The notes: generated by a model not told the origin, from the letters alone. Shown: positions 15,394 to 23,369, counted from the stretch's first letter. The stretch: 34,261 bases of DNA from Actinomycetota bacterium (GCA_026393695.1 JAPKZR010000052.1:1-34261); one strand, 5' to 3'. Numbers and translations are program-made.

Positions 15394-15442
15394 TGCATGG
15401 GCGCGATTTGGGACAACTGCTGTCCCAAATCGCGCCCATGCA
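15394..15442. terminator. Perfect 22-bp inverted repeat between convergent genes
   Basis: Arms 15394-15415 and 15421-15442 are fully complementary over 22 bases with a five-base loop (ACTGC). The left arm begins TGCATGGGCGCGATTTGG. It lies in the 185-base gap between the convergent SufR-like and oxidoreductase genes. Neither side has a T-run, and the stem is longer than ordinary terminators, so it may be an extragenic palindromic (REP-like) element that serves as a bidirectional terminator. The rest of the gap (15443-15515) is G-rich with several GGGG runs. Confidence 0.7.
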
Positions 15443-15515
15443 ACAAGGTTGGGGCGGCTGCGGGCGAGAGGTTGGGGACTGGGGCCGGGACTGAGGACTA
15501 CCGCTGGGGGTGGGG

Positions 15516-16118
15516 TTAGTGGCGCTGTTCGCGAAATGGGTCGCCGTACATGTTGTAGCCGTTTTGCTCCCAGAATCCGGGGGCATCTCGGTCACGCAGT
15601 TCGAGACCTCGAACCCACTTCGCGCTCTTCCAGAAATACAGATGCGGCACCACGATGCGCACCGGCCCGCCGTGCACTGGCTCGATGTCTTCACCTTCGT
15701 ACGCGAACGCAACGATGGCCTCATCGGTGGTGATATCGGCAAGCGGAATGTTGGTGGTGTAGCCGTATTCGGCGTGCTCCATCACATGGGTGGCTGCAGT
15801 CTGAACGCCAGCAAGAGCCAACACATCGCGCACCCGAACACCCGTCCAAGTGGTGTCAAACTTCGACCATTTCGTCACGCAGTGAATGTCGAATGTGGGA
15901 GTCACCGATGACATCTGCTTGAGATCGTCGAGGGTGATCGTGACCTCTTGATCGACCAAGCCAAACACAGTGAGGCTCCATTCGCCAGGCGAATAGTGAG
16001 GCACGTCGCCGACGTGAAGCACAGGGAAACGGTCGGTGAGGTATTGGCCCGGAGGCAACCGAGCGGGATCGATGCCCTTGCTCTTGAGCTCGTTGCGGTT
16101 TCGTTCGAAAAAACTCAT
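15516..16118 (-). CDS. Sulfite-oxidase-like molybdopterin-dependent oxidoreductase
   Basis: A 200-residue protein with the oxidoreductase molybdopterin-binding domain. The frame extends to 16268, but homologues start MSFFERNRNE, at the ATG at 16118. FDIHCVTKWSKFDTTWTGV contains C80, the molybdenum ligand of the sulfite oxidase/YedY family, and PVHGGPVRIVVPHLYFWKSAKWVRGLEL holds cofactor-contact residues. It lacks a Tat signal and a heme domain, so it is a cytoplasmic stand-alone version; substrate unknown. AAGAAT six bases before the ATG resembles the leaderless -10 boxes nearby but is a weaker match. Confidence 0.87.
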   Translation of the reverse strand: MSFFERNRNELKSKGIDPARLPPGQYLTDRFPVLHVGDVPHYSPGEWSLTVFGLVDQEVTITLDDLKQMSSVTPTFDIHCVTKWSKFDTTWTGVRVRDVLALAGVQTAATHVMEHAEYGYTTNIPLADITTDEAIVAFAYEGEDIEPVHGGPVRIVVPHLYFWKSAKWVRGLELRDRDAPGFWEQNGYNMYGDPFREQRH

Positions 16119-16168
16119 CGTCACATTCTTGCAGCGAGTCTCTCTTTCGCTGGCCACGGTCATGCAAC

Positions 16169-16174
16169 TAGATT
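16169..16174 (+). promoter_or_regulatory. Leaderless -10 element for the DUF4328 gene
   Basis: TAGATT ends six bases before the ATG at 16181, the same geometry as the SufR-like, DUF4190 and GH18 genes. No Shine-Dalgarno sequence is present. Confidence 0.5.
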
Positions 16175-16180
16175 CATGAG

Positions 16181-16987
16181 ATGAGCGAATCTGACTCCGC
16201 CGATACCCCTCTCGGCGGTCCGCCACCTGCGCCGCCACTGCCGCCACCGCCACCACCTCCTCCTGCATATCTCACGGCCCCACCGAACTTCGGGGCATAC
16301 AACGGTTCGGGCACCGGCGCTTCGTCACCGCTACAAAACGTTGGTGGCCTCGCCAAGTGGATCACTCGGTTGATGGTGGTCATCGTGGTGCTCAGCGCCT
16401 TTGCTGTCGCAATCAGCTTCAACCTCCGCGGCCAAGCACGCGACTTTCTCGACGGCAATCTCAATGAAACCGACTTCAAGAACTCGTTCGGATTAACCGG
16501 ACTGCTCGCAATCGTGACCGCCGCGACAACCCTCGCTGTGTTTGTGCTCACCATCATTTGGATGTTCCGCCTCGCCCGCAACAATCAAACCCTCGGGCGA
16601 GTCGGCACCTGGGTCCCTGGCTGGGCAATTGGCGGATGGTTCCTGCCGCCATGCGTGCTCTACGTGATCCCGTTCTTGATGATGCGCGATCTGTGGAAGG
16701 GCTCCGATCCGCAGTCGGGCCCCGATTGGAAGAAGAACCCGGTTGACCCAGTGGTGGCCGCGTGGTGGATTCTGTATGGCCTGATCCCTACCTTCTTTAT
16801 CGGTGTCACGTTTTCGGGCGCGAGCAGTTTGACGACGCAATCCACTGAAGACGCCGCCCGGAAACTCGTTGATTCGTTCACGATTTCCACGTTGGCCTCG
16901 ATGTTCCAGCTGGCAGCCGCAATCGCCTTCATCCAACTCGTTCGCCGCCTCACCGCACGCCACAAACAGTTCACCGGAGTGGCTTGA
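16181..16987 (+). CDS. DUF4328 domain membrane protein
   Basis: A 268-residue membrane protein. Residues 7-40 are a proline-rich cytoplasmic tail with uninterrupted proline runs. Membrane segments follow: one at about 60-80 (LMVVIVVLSAFAVAISF), another at about 105-127 (LTGLLAIVTAATTLAVFVLTII), then WMFRLARNNQTLG, a hydrophobic WAIGGWFLPPCVLYVIPFLMM, the DUF4328 signature DLWKGSDP, and further segments at about 190-210 and 235-257. The family is common in Actinobacteria, with no known function. The gene is leaderless by its -10 position. Its TGA shares one base with the sixA start codon, so the two are co-translated. Confidence 0.88.
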   Translation: MSESDSADTPLGGPPPAPPLPPPPPPPPAYLTAPPNFGAYNGSGTGASSPLQNVGGLAKWITRLMVVIVVLSAFAVAISFNLRGQARDFLDGNLNETDFKNSFGLTGLLAIVTAATTLAVFVLTIIWMFRLARNNQTLGRVGTWVPGWAIGGWFLPPCVLYVIPFLMMRDLWKGSDPQSGPDWKKNPVDPVVAAWWILYGLIPTFFIGVTFSGASSLTTQSTEDAARKLVDSFTISTLASMFQLAAAIAFIQLVRRLTARHKQFTGVA

Positions 16988-17448
16988 TGATCTTCTTGGT
17001 ACGCCACGCCAAGGCCGGTCAACGCAACGACTCGGTCGGCGACGACATGCAAAGACCACTCAGCAAGGCCGGCTGGATTCAGGCCCACGCGATCGTGGCT
17101 CCGCTACTTGAAGCCGGAGCCGCCAGAATCTTGCTGGCCAGCCCCTACGTGCGTTGCATGCAGACGCTTGAGCCATTGGCCGCAGCACTCGACCTCACCG
17201 TCGTTGCCGACGATCGCCTTGCCGAAGCCCAATCGCTGAGCGCGATGCTTGAGATGATCGCTGACCAACCCGACGGCGCTGTGCTGTGCAGCCACGGCGA
17301 CATGATTCCCGACACGATGGCCGCGCTGCAACGACGCGGCTGCGAGTTCATTGGCGAACCCAACTGGAAGAAAGCATCAGTGTGGGTCATCGAGCGCGAT
17401 GCTTCTGGCAACGCCACTACCGCGCGTTGCTGGGGCCCACCGCGCTAA
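16987..17448 (+). CDS. sixA: SixA-type phosphohistidine phosphatase
   Basis: A 153-residue histidine phosphatase without the alpha-helical insert, typical of SixA. LVRHAKAG (4-11) carries the catalytic H7, ASPYVRCMQTLEPLA the conserved substrate arginine and CSHGDMI the second catalytic histidine. Starting at the ATG at 16987 leaves a TGATG overlap with the DUF4328 stop; a TTG three bases earlier is also possible. SixA dephosphorylates phosphohistidine proteins in phosphorelays. Its stop abuts the convergent DUF4190 stop with no spacer. Confidence 0.9.
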   Translation: MIFLVRHAKAGQRNDSVGDDMQRPLSKAGWIQAHAIVAPLLEAGAARILLASPYVRCMQTLEPLAAALDLTVVADDRLAEAQSLSAMLEMIADQPDGAVLCSHGDMIPDTMAALQRRGCEFIGEPNWKKASVWVIERDASGNATTARCWGPPR

Positions 17449-17802
17449 CTAACAGAGTTCGACGGCGGGGTCGCAGTTGTTGCGGTTGACGACGAGCACC
17501 ACAATCAGCACGGCTGCAAGCACCAAGAACACGATTCCTATCGTGATGCCGGCGATGGCCAATCCTTTGCCCTTGTCCGAGCCTGACCGCTTCATCTGAC
17601 CGCGCCCAACGGAGCCGAAGATGACGCCAAGTAGCGCCGGAATTGGTACGACCCAAAAACATGGGATGACGTTGACCAAGCTCAGCACCAAGCTGGCGAT
17701 GCTCATGCCGTTGGTGCCTTGCGACTGCATCGACTGCGACGACTGCGGCGATGGGGCGGCGCCGTACTCAGGAAACTGTGGTGGTGGTGGCGGGATGCTC
17801 AT
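17449..17802 (-). CDS. DUF4190 domain membrane protein
   Basis: A 117-residue protein with a proline/glutamine/serine-rich N-terminus (MSIPPPPPQFPEYG) followed by two membrane helices: SIASLVLSLVNVIPCFWVVPIPALLGVIFGSV, and AIAGITIGIVFLVLAAVLIVVLVV. The intervening GRGQMKRSGSDKGKGLAIAG is the DUF4190 signature. Function unknown. The ATG at 17802 is preceded by TACTGT six bases upstream (17814-17809, minus strand), so the mRNA is likely leaderless. Its architecture resembles the nearby DUF4328 protein, a proline-rich tail plus membrane helices, which hints at a common role with SixA between them. Confidence 0.85.
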   Translation of the reverse strand: MSIPPPPPQFPEYGAAPSPQSSQSMQSQGTNGMSIASLVLSLVNVIPCFWVVPIPALLGVIFGSVGRGQMKRSGSDKGKGLAIAGITIGIVFLVLAAVLIVVLVVNRNNCDPAVELC

Positions 17803-17814
17803 CTCCAAACAGTA
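17803..17814 (-). promoter_or_regulatory. Leaderless -10 element for the DUF4190 gene
   Basis: TACTGT (17814-17809) is followed by six bases and the ATG at 17802. TTGGAG in the spacer is too close to the start to serve as a ribosome binding site, so leaderless initiation is favoured. Confidence 0.5.
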
Positions 17815-17874
17815 CTGGCGACGACAAGACCCTCAGTGGATGTTCAATTCGCTACGCCACTACCGCGCAACGCG

Positions 17875-18042
17875 TTACGGGCGATTTCCCCCAACACAGG
17901 CAACGATGTTTGTGTGCGTTGCAGCGTTGTATGAAATGACTGCCCACTTGCATGGCTTCGCAGCGCTTACGGGGCTGACACTCAATGCGCCACCCACCGA
18001 AACGGCGAGTACTGCGGCTGCCAAAATACGGCGAATCTTCAT
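17875..18042 (-). CDS. Small secreted protein (55 aa) with signal peptide
   Basis: A 55-residue protein. The open frame reaches 18162, but the ATG at 18042 (MKIRRILAAAVLAVSVGGAL) is preceded by a perfect AGGAGG seven bases upstream. Residues 1-28 are a classical Sec signal peptide, basic MKIRR plus a hydrophobic core, with likely cleavage after VSAA or nearby. The mature peptide is about 27 residues, KPCKWAVISYNAATHTNI then VACVGGNRP, with two cysteines that could form a disulfide. I recognise no family. The clean signal peptide and ribosome site argue that it is real. Confidence 0.7.
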   Translation of the reverse strand: MKIRRILAAAVLAVSVGGALSVSPVSAAKPCKWAVISYNAATHTNIVACVGGNRP

Positions 18043-18165
18043 TGCTGTGCCTCCTGGTGGCCCGAAGGCCTGCCGAACTGGGGGTCCGTGCGGGGTCAGT
18101 GTGGGCGCGCCGAGGTACCACTGGCAATCAGACATTGGTCGTAGAGACCAGACGCGTCGCAAGGG

Positions 18166-18900
18166 CTACGACGTGGTGGGAGCCGAGTCGAGGCTGCCCG
18201 CAAACGACTCGATCATGCCGCGCATCTCAGTAGGCGGATTGTTGGCGAGGCATTCGGCCGCGCGCACCTTGCCAGCAGCCAAGTCTTTCTCGAATCGAGC
18301 CGCAATCACCGCCAGAAAGCAGTGCGGATCGGGGAACGTGGGGTCGATCTCGATAGCCCGTTCGAGATCTTTCTTGGCAACCTCGAGCGTTGCTGCAGAA
18401 TCGCCGGCAGCTTGATTCTGCGTAGAAATCGCGAGCAACCAACCGGTGTAGGTATGTGCCTCGGCGTTATCGGGGTCGATGCTGAGCACGCTGAGATAGC
18501 GCTGTGAAGCGCCAGCGGGGTCTGTGCCGAGCAAGGCCCGTGCCTCGCTGAGCAACACCGCCGTGCGATCGGGCGAGGAGCCACCAGTGATGGTGTCGCC
18601 GGGCAGACGCTGACCCGATGACCGAGCGACAAGCCACCCCGCTGTAACGCCCACTGCAACGACGGCGAGACCTACCAACACCCGGCGCATGCGCTGACGC
18701 GGGGCGCGCGGCGCTGCGGCGGCGAGACCATGCTCGATGTTGCGCAACACCGTTGCGGCGCGGGCGGTGTACCCGTCGCGCAGCGCTTCGTAGTCGGCAT
18801 CTTCGACATCGCCGGCTTCGCGCTCTCGCTCGAGATCGACCAGCGACCCCAACAAAAAGCGACGCTCTTCGTCGAGTTCGGCGAGCCGATCAGGATTCAT
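18166..18900 (-). CDS. ccmI: CcmI-like TPR protein, cytochrome c biogenesis
   Basis: A 244-residue membrane-anchored protein at the end of the ccm operon. Residues 1-65 are charged and helical (LDEERRFLLGSLVDLEREREAGDVEDADYE is characteristic of CcmI N-termini), a membrane helix is at about 73-91 (VLVGLAVVAVGVTAGWLVA), and the C-terminal half contains TPR-like units around LSIDPDNAEAHTYTGWLL and LERAIEIDPTFPDPHCFLAV. CcmI holds apocytochrome c for the heme ligation complex. It overlaps ccmH by 11 bases. The N-terminal helix order differs from proteobacterial CcmI, which has two membrane helices, so the detailed topology is inference. Confidence 0.82.
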   Translation of the reverse strand: MNPDRLAELDEERRFLLGSLVDLEREREAGDVEDADYEALRDGYTARAATVLRNIEHGLAAAAPRAPRQRMRRVLVGLAVVAVGVTAGWLVARSSGQRLPGDTITGGSSPDRTAVLLSEARALLGTDPAGASQRYLSVLSIDPDNAEAHTYTGWLLAISTQNQAAGDSAATLEVAKKDLERAIEIDPTFPDPHCFLAVIAARFEKDLAAGKVRAAECLANNPPTEMRGMIESFAGSLDSAPTTS

Positions 18901-19402
18901 GTTCGTGTTCCTGGTCGTTCAACGCGGCCTGCACCAAGGCGCGGTCGTCGTCGGTGGGCACGGTGTCGGCCACCAACTTCCACCGTCGAAACGCAACGGC
19001 AAGCCCGGCAACTGCCACCACAAACGCGAACGCCGGCAGCGCCCACACCAACGCATCGAAGCCCGAAGCGTTGGGCACCAGCAGTGTCTTCGTGCCGAAC
19101 TGATTCTGAATGTACTGAATGATCTGATCGTCGCTTGGCGTGCCCTGCTCGACGAAACGTTTGATCTGCTGACGAATGCCACGTGCCGCTGACGCCTGCG
19201 ATTCGTACACGCTTTCTCCATCGCATGTAGGACACGCGAGTCGTTGCGAAATGCTGTCGATGCGATCGCTATCGGTGAGCGGCCCAGAAGAACCAGCCGA
19301 GGCAATGGCCAGCGCGATCACAACTACCGCCGCGAGCACGAGCCAGCCAGGCCACCGCTTGAGCTGCTTATTGAGCGTGCGTCGGTTGATCGAGAGTTCC
19401 AT
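18890..19402 (-). CDS. ccmH: CcmH/CcmL apocytochrome thiol reductase
   Basis: A 170-residue protein with an N-terminal membrane anchor at about 17-36, the active site RLACPTCDGESVYES (C57 and C60 in the family LRCxxC pattern), a soluble three-helix region IRQQIKRFVEQGTPSDDQIIQYIQNQFG and a second membrane helix at about 115-137. It keeps the heme-binding cysteines of apocytochrome c reduced for CcmF. The start ATG shares one base with the ccmG stop. Confidence 0.9.
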   Translation of the reverse strand: MELSINRRTLNKQLKRWPGWLVLAAVVVIALAIASAGSSGPLTDSDRIDSISQRLACPTCDGESVYESQASAARGIRQQIKRFVEQGTPSDDQIIQYIQNQFGTKTLLVPNASGFDALVWALPAFAFVVAVAGLAVAFRRWKLVADTVPTDDDRALVQAALNDQEHEHES

Positions 19403-20007
19403 CAGCCCGCCTTGGCCTGTGCAAGTAGTTGCGTGAGTTGGTCATTGGTGGTGCCGCCGAGATGCCGCGACACGACGAATCCGTTGGGATCGATGATCCA
19501 TGTCTCGGGCACTTTGGCCACGCCGAACGCCACTTCGATTCGGGCGTCGTCGTCGGCGAGGATGGGCCACGAACCACCATTGTCGGCAAAGAACTTCTGC
19601 ACGGCACCGCGGTTGTCGTCCCACACCACTGTGTAGAACTCGGCGCCATCGGCGAGCTTCGCTTGTTCGTCGGCGAACTTTGCGAGTTCGGGATGCTCTT
19701 GCACGCACGGCACGCAGGTGGAGTTGAAGAAGTTGAGCACTACCCAACTTCCTTTGCGGCGCTGCAGATCGAACGGCTGACCATCGAGCGTGGTGGTCTG
19801 CACCGCTGGCGCTGGCCGCCCAAGCAACGGCGAGTCGGCAGTAGCCACCTCGTCGGTCTTGGCTCCGATGAGCACCGCAAAGAAGCCAGCGAGTACCACA
19901 GCCACGGCCGCGACGATCAGCGGCGCCCGACGACGCGACGTGACGGCATCGGGCGAATCAGCATTGATCGAGTCGCCGACGTCGTGAATGGTGGTGTCGT
20001 CAGACAT
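19402..20007 (-). CDS. ccmG: CcmG/DsbE thioredoxin-like protein
   Basis: A 201-residue membrane-anchored thioredoxin. A TTG at 20022 is also open, but the ATG at 20007 gives an eight-base overlap with the end of ccmF. A membrane helix lies at about 29-48, then the TlpA/ResA fold with NFFNSTCVPCVQEHPELAKF (C98 and C101) and PETWIIDPNGFVVSRHLGG, containing the conserved cis-proline region. It passes reducing power to CcmH or apocytochrome c outside the membrane. Confidence 0.9.
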   Translation of the reverse strand: MSDDTTIHDVGDSINADSPDAVTSRRRAPLIVAAVAVVLAGFFAVLIGAKTDEVATADSPLLGRPAPAVQTTTLDGQPFDLQRRKGSWVVLNFFNSTCVPCVQEHPELAKFADEQAKLADGAEFYTVVWDDNRGAVQKFFADNGGSWPILADDDARIEVAFGVAKVPETWIIDPNGFVVSRHLGGTTNDQLTQLLAQAKAG

Positions 20008-22003
20008 CGACAATCTCGGCAAGTGGTTCGTCGTTGTCTACCGGAATCGGCGCCGATGTGGGCTGGGTCGGCAAGCGCCGGCGCGTGCCTGGGAACGCTG
20101 ACAACAACGTGCCGAACACCATCAATGCTCCACCGATCCAGAGCCAGACGATGAGCGGCTTGATGAACACCTTCATCGGCAGCGTGGTGGCGCCAGCCTT
20201 GGCCCCCGATTCGAGGGTGAGGTAGATGTCGTTGAAGATGCCCGTGCGCACCGACGGCGTCGGGATGTTGCTGCCGAAGTTGGTGAACTTGGTGATGGCC
20301 GGCGCATAGGTCTGGCCGCCATCGATGCTGATCTGAGCTCTGATGCCGTTGCTGCGCGGCGTAGTGAACGATTGAACTTCGATGAGCTCGAAGGTGTGGC
20401 CGCCGTAACTGGCTGGCTTGCCGGCCTCGAGAATGAGCCGTGACGAATGCGTGTAGGTGGTGGACGCCACGAGGGCTACCGCGACAACGATGACGCCGAT
20501 GTGCACGATCATGCCGCCATTGGCACGACCAACCAAGCCACGCCAGCCCTGGCGGCGCGTGGCCAAGACGAGCTGGCGCAGCGCCGCACCCGAGGCGAAA
20601 CCGCCGAGGCCAAACGCAAGCAGCGGCGCAAGACCGCGGGCACCGATCAGCAGCGGGACGACGATCGCCAGCGCACCACCCCATGCAGGCCAGAACAAAC
20701 GCTCGCGCAGCAGCTCGGCGCTGGCTTTACGCCACGGCAACACCGGCGCAACGGCCATCAAGAACAGCAGCGTGATTCCGAACGGAATGGAGAGCCGCTC
20801 GAAGTACGGGGCGCCCACCTTGATGGTGCGGTTCTGCAGCGCTTCGACAATCAGCGGGAACACAGTGCCAAGCAGCACCACAAATGCGAAGACGGTGAAC
20901 ACCACGTTGTTCGCCAAGAAGGCGCCTTCGCGGGACAGCGGTGAATCGATGGAGCCGGGTGATCGCAACCGGTCGCCGCGCCATGCGATGAGCCCGAGCG
21001 ACACCACCACGATGAGCCCGAAGAACGAGAGTAAATACGGGCCGATTGAGCCGTTGCTAAACGCGTGAACGCTCTTGATCACACCCGAACGGGTAAGGAA
21101 GGTGCCAAGAATGGTGAGCGCAAACGTAGCGACCAACAACGTGAGGTTCCACACCCGCAACATGCCGCGGCGCTCTTGAACCAACACCGAGTGGATGTAG
21201 GCGGTTCCGGTGAGCCACGGCAACAGGCTGGCGTTCTCTACTGGGTCCCAGCCCCATACGCCGCTCCAACCGAGGACCTCGTAGCTCCACCATCCACCAA
21301 GGATGATTCCGATGGTGAGGAAGCCCCAGGCGAACAACGCGAATCGACGGGTTTCGCTGAGCCACCGCTCGCCGACGCGGCCGGTGATGAGCGCCGCGAT
21401 CGCGAACGCAAACGGCACGGTCATTCCCACGTATCCGAGATACAAGATGGGCGGGTGGAACAACACGAGGATGTGGTTCTGCAGCAGTGGGTTGGGGCCT
21501 GGTCCGCTGGTGACTCCAAGCGCACCACGTTGGAATGCATCGGCGGGACCAAGCGTGAGCACAAAGAAGAACATGCACACGACGAACATCACCACGAGGG
21601 CCCATGCCACCAACGGATCGGCCAAGCGCTTACGGAAGCGCTGCGCGATGACCACGGTGTACCCCACAAGCACCACGAGCCACAACAAGATGCTGCCCTC
21701 GAGCGCGCTCCAGATAGCGGTGATGTTGAACAAGAACGGCGTGTCGGCCGAGCCAACCTGCTGCACGTATTTCATCGACCAGTCGCGCTGGATGAGCGCC
21801 CGCTCCATGACCACGAAGGCGCCGACACCCGCTGCGCAAACACCCCACGCGTAACGCTGTGTGCTGCGCAACAACTTGTTGTCGTTGGTACGGATCCCGT
21901 AGACGGTGGCAAGGGCGCCGAACGTGGCGCACACCAACCCGATGAGCAATAGCGAGTGTCCGAGCGTGGCGTTGATGCCCGCGGCTACTTCGACTGCGAA
22001 CAC
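20000..22003 (-). CDS. ccmF: CcmF heme lyase subunit
   Basis: A 667-residue polytopic protein. The WWD domain is intact: GGWWSYEVLGWSGVWGWD (236-253) followed by PVENASLLPWL, which presents heme at the outer face. The family's conserved HPPILYLGYVG (183-193) supplies a heme-ligand histidine. Many hydrophobic helices follow, with a periplasmic-like soluble segment near 530-610 (SSRLILEAGKPASYGGHTFEL) and a terminal helix. The start GTG at 22003 is inside ccmE (19 bases of overlap). Length is normal. Confidence 0.93.
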   Translation of the reverse strand: MFAVEVAAGINATLGHSLLLIGLVCATFGALATVYGIRTNDNKLLRSTQRYAWGVCAAGVGAFVVMERALIQRDWSMKYVQQVGSADTPFLFNITAIWSALEGSILLWLVVLVGYTVVIAQRFRKRLADPLVAWALVVMFVVCMFFFVLTLGPADAFQRGALGVTSGPGPNPLLQNHILVLFHPPILYLGYVGMTVPFAFAIAALITGRVGERWLSETRRFALFAWGFLTIGIILGGWWSYEVLGWSGVWGWDPVENASLLPWLTGTAYIHSVLVQERRGMLRVWNLTLLVATFALTILGTFLTRSGVIKSVHAFSNGSIGPYLLSFFGLIVVVSLGLIAWRGDRLRSPGSIDSPLSREGAFLANNVVFTVFAFVVLLGTVFPLIVEALQNRTIKVGAPYFERLSIPFGITLLFLMAVAPVLPWRKASAELLRERLFWPAWGGALAIVVPLLIGARGLAPLLAFGLGGFASGAALRQLVLATRRQGWRGLVGRANGGMIVHIGVIVVAVALVASTTYTHSSRLILEAGKPASYGGHTFELIEVQSFTTPRSNGIRAQISIDGGQTYAPAITKFTNFGSNIPTPSVRTGIFNDIYLTLESGAKAGATTLPMKVFIKPLIVWLWIGGALMVFGTLLSAFPGTRRRLPTQPTSAPIPVDNDEPLAEIVDV

Positions 22004-22473
22004 GCTGCCGCCTCTGCATCGGCCGTAGCGACGCGGGTCTTGTTCTTCTCGTCGTATTCGTTGCTGTGCTTCACTTCGACATCGTCGCCCTCAAACGTGC
22101 CGCTCTTCATCACGCCATGCACGACAACCGGGATGCACTGTTGAAACAAACCACCAGGCTCGCCCGAGTCATACACAACCGGCACCGTCACCTTGTTGAA
22201 AGTGAGATTGAAGGTGGTGATGCCGTTGTTGGTGGCAATGGAACCCTTGTCGACAACGCCCTGAATGCGCAGGCGACGACCGGCTTCGCAACCATCCTTG
22301 CGACCAACTTCGTCGACGTTGCAGTAGTAGTCGAGCGATTGGGTGAGGAACTTACTGACGACCAAGATGCCTGCGAGCAGCACGAACAACAGCAGACCAA
22401 TCGACATCATCTTGCGGCGATTACGTGCCTTGGGCGCCGCCGCTTCACTGGCCGGGCGAGGACTCAGGTCCAC
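21985..22473 (-). CDS. ccmE: CcmE heme chaperone
   Basis: A 162-residue CcmE with one membrane helix at 24-44 and an OB-fold domain. The covalent heme-binding site is H136 in the motif HSNEY (H-x3-Y), as in the classical family. Between YY (49-50) and GRRLRIQG there is an insert with C51 and C62, and a third cysteine C113 in QQCIPVV, which could form disulfides outside the membrane; a further C158 lies near the C-terminus. The start is GTG at 22473, overlapping the end of ccmD by ten bases. Confidence 0.9.
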   Translation of the reverse strand: MDLSPRPASEAAAPKARNRRKMMSIGLLLFVLLAGILVVSKFLTQSLDYYCNVDEVGRKDGCEAGRRLRIQGVVDKGSIATNNGITTFNLTFNKVTVPVVYDSGEPGGLFQQCIPVVVHGVMKSGTFEGDDVEVKHSNEYDEKNKTRVATADAEAAACSQSK

Positions 22474-22598
22474 GGCTTGTCCTTGGCAGGCAACTGAGCC
22501 GCGAGGCGGCGTCCGCGGCGCACAATCGCAATTGCGAACGCAGCGACCGAGCCAAACGTGACGATGTAGGTAGCGAGGATGAAACCGAGGTCTTCCAT
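22464..22598 (-). CDS. ccmD: CcmD, small membrane protein
   Basis: A 44-residue protein, short enough to be missed by length filters. It begins MEDLGFILATYIVTFGSVAA, has a single membrane helix at about 5-26 and a basic tail (VRRGRRLAAQL) ending KDKPWT. The ATG at 22598 follows the ccmC stop TAA with no spacer, and its TGA lies inside the ccmE start region. CcmD stabilises the CcmABC-CcmE complex and aids release of heme-loaded CcmE. Position and composition make the call secure although the family is short. Confidence 0.86.
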   Translation of the reverse strand: MEDLGFILATYIVTFGSVAAFAIAIVRRGRRLAAQLPAKDKPWT

Positions 22599-23366
22599 TT
22601 AGAGATCACCTTCGTCGCGGCGCTGCTGCAACGCATAATCGAGGCCCGTATTGTCGATGGCGTCTTGCATCGCAAGGACTCGTTGCCGATGCATCAGCAG
22701 CCACACGTAGAGCAATGTGAACGCAACGAGCGAGATGAACAACGAGAACAGCATCAAGCCGTGCAGGTTCACGTGAGTGCGATCGGCCACGCTTGAATCT
22801 TGATGCAGACCACGCCACAGCTTGACGCTGAAATGCACGAGCGGAATTTCGAGCACTGCCAACAGCGCCACAACCGCGCTGCGACGGGCCCGCTGCTGGT
22901 GGCTCCCACCGAGGCCGCGCACCGCGAGGTAGCCCACATAGGTCACGAACATGAAGGCCGTGCTGGTGACCCGCGCATCCCACACCCAGAACTTGCCCCA
23001 CGAGAGCCGACCCCACAAGGACCCGGCCAACAGCGTGAGCGCCATGAACAACACGCCAATCTCGGCGCTGGCTCCGGCCAGGCGGTCCCAAGTGAGCGAG
23101 GTGGTGCGCTTCCACAGATATGCCGCCGACGACAAGGCCGTGACGGCGAACGCCACGTAAGCAATCCACACGGTGCCGACATGGATATAGAGAATGCGAA
23201 CACTGTCGCTTTGCTGCACATCGGCAGGAGACAACAGCAGGCCGAACACACCCAGCGCGATCATGCCGACGATGGTGGCGAGCCCGACAAAACGGGTGAA
23301 CGTGGTGCCTGTGCCAGCGCGAGTGCTGGCGGCTGTAGCGGAAGTCTCGATGTCAGGGGTAGCCAT
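22599..23366 (-). CDS. ccmC: CcmC heme exporter subunit
   Basis: A 255-residue protein with six predicted membrane helices. WGKFWVWDARVTS (123-135) is the CcmC version of the WWD heme-handling motif; H62 (YIHVG) and the histidine in RTHVNLHGLM are candidate axial ligands. CcmC attaches heme to CcmE. The start ATG is three bases after the ccmB stop. The N-terminal 20 residues are Thr/Ala-rich and probably a flexible extension. Confidence 0.92.
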   Translation of the reverse strand: MATPDIETSATAASTRAGTGTTFTRFVGLATIVGMIALGVFGLLLSPADVQQSDSVRILYIHVGTVWIAYVAFAVTALSSAAYLWKRTTSLTWDRLAGASAEIGVLFMALTLLAGSLWGRLSWGKFWVWDARVTSTAFMFVTYVGYLAVRGLGGSHQQRARRSAVVALLAVLEIPLVHFSVKLWRGLHQDSSVADRTHVNLHGLMLFSLFISLVAFTLLYVWLLMHRQRVLAMQDAIDNTGLDYALQQRRDEGDL

Positions 23367-23369
23367 GCT

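Noticed and set aside
15443-15515. G-quadruplex candidate
   Set aside because: GGGG runs exist but the loops between four runs of three or more G exceed usual limits; only a weak two-tier structure is possible.
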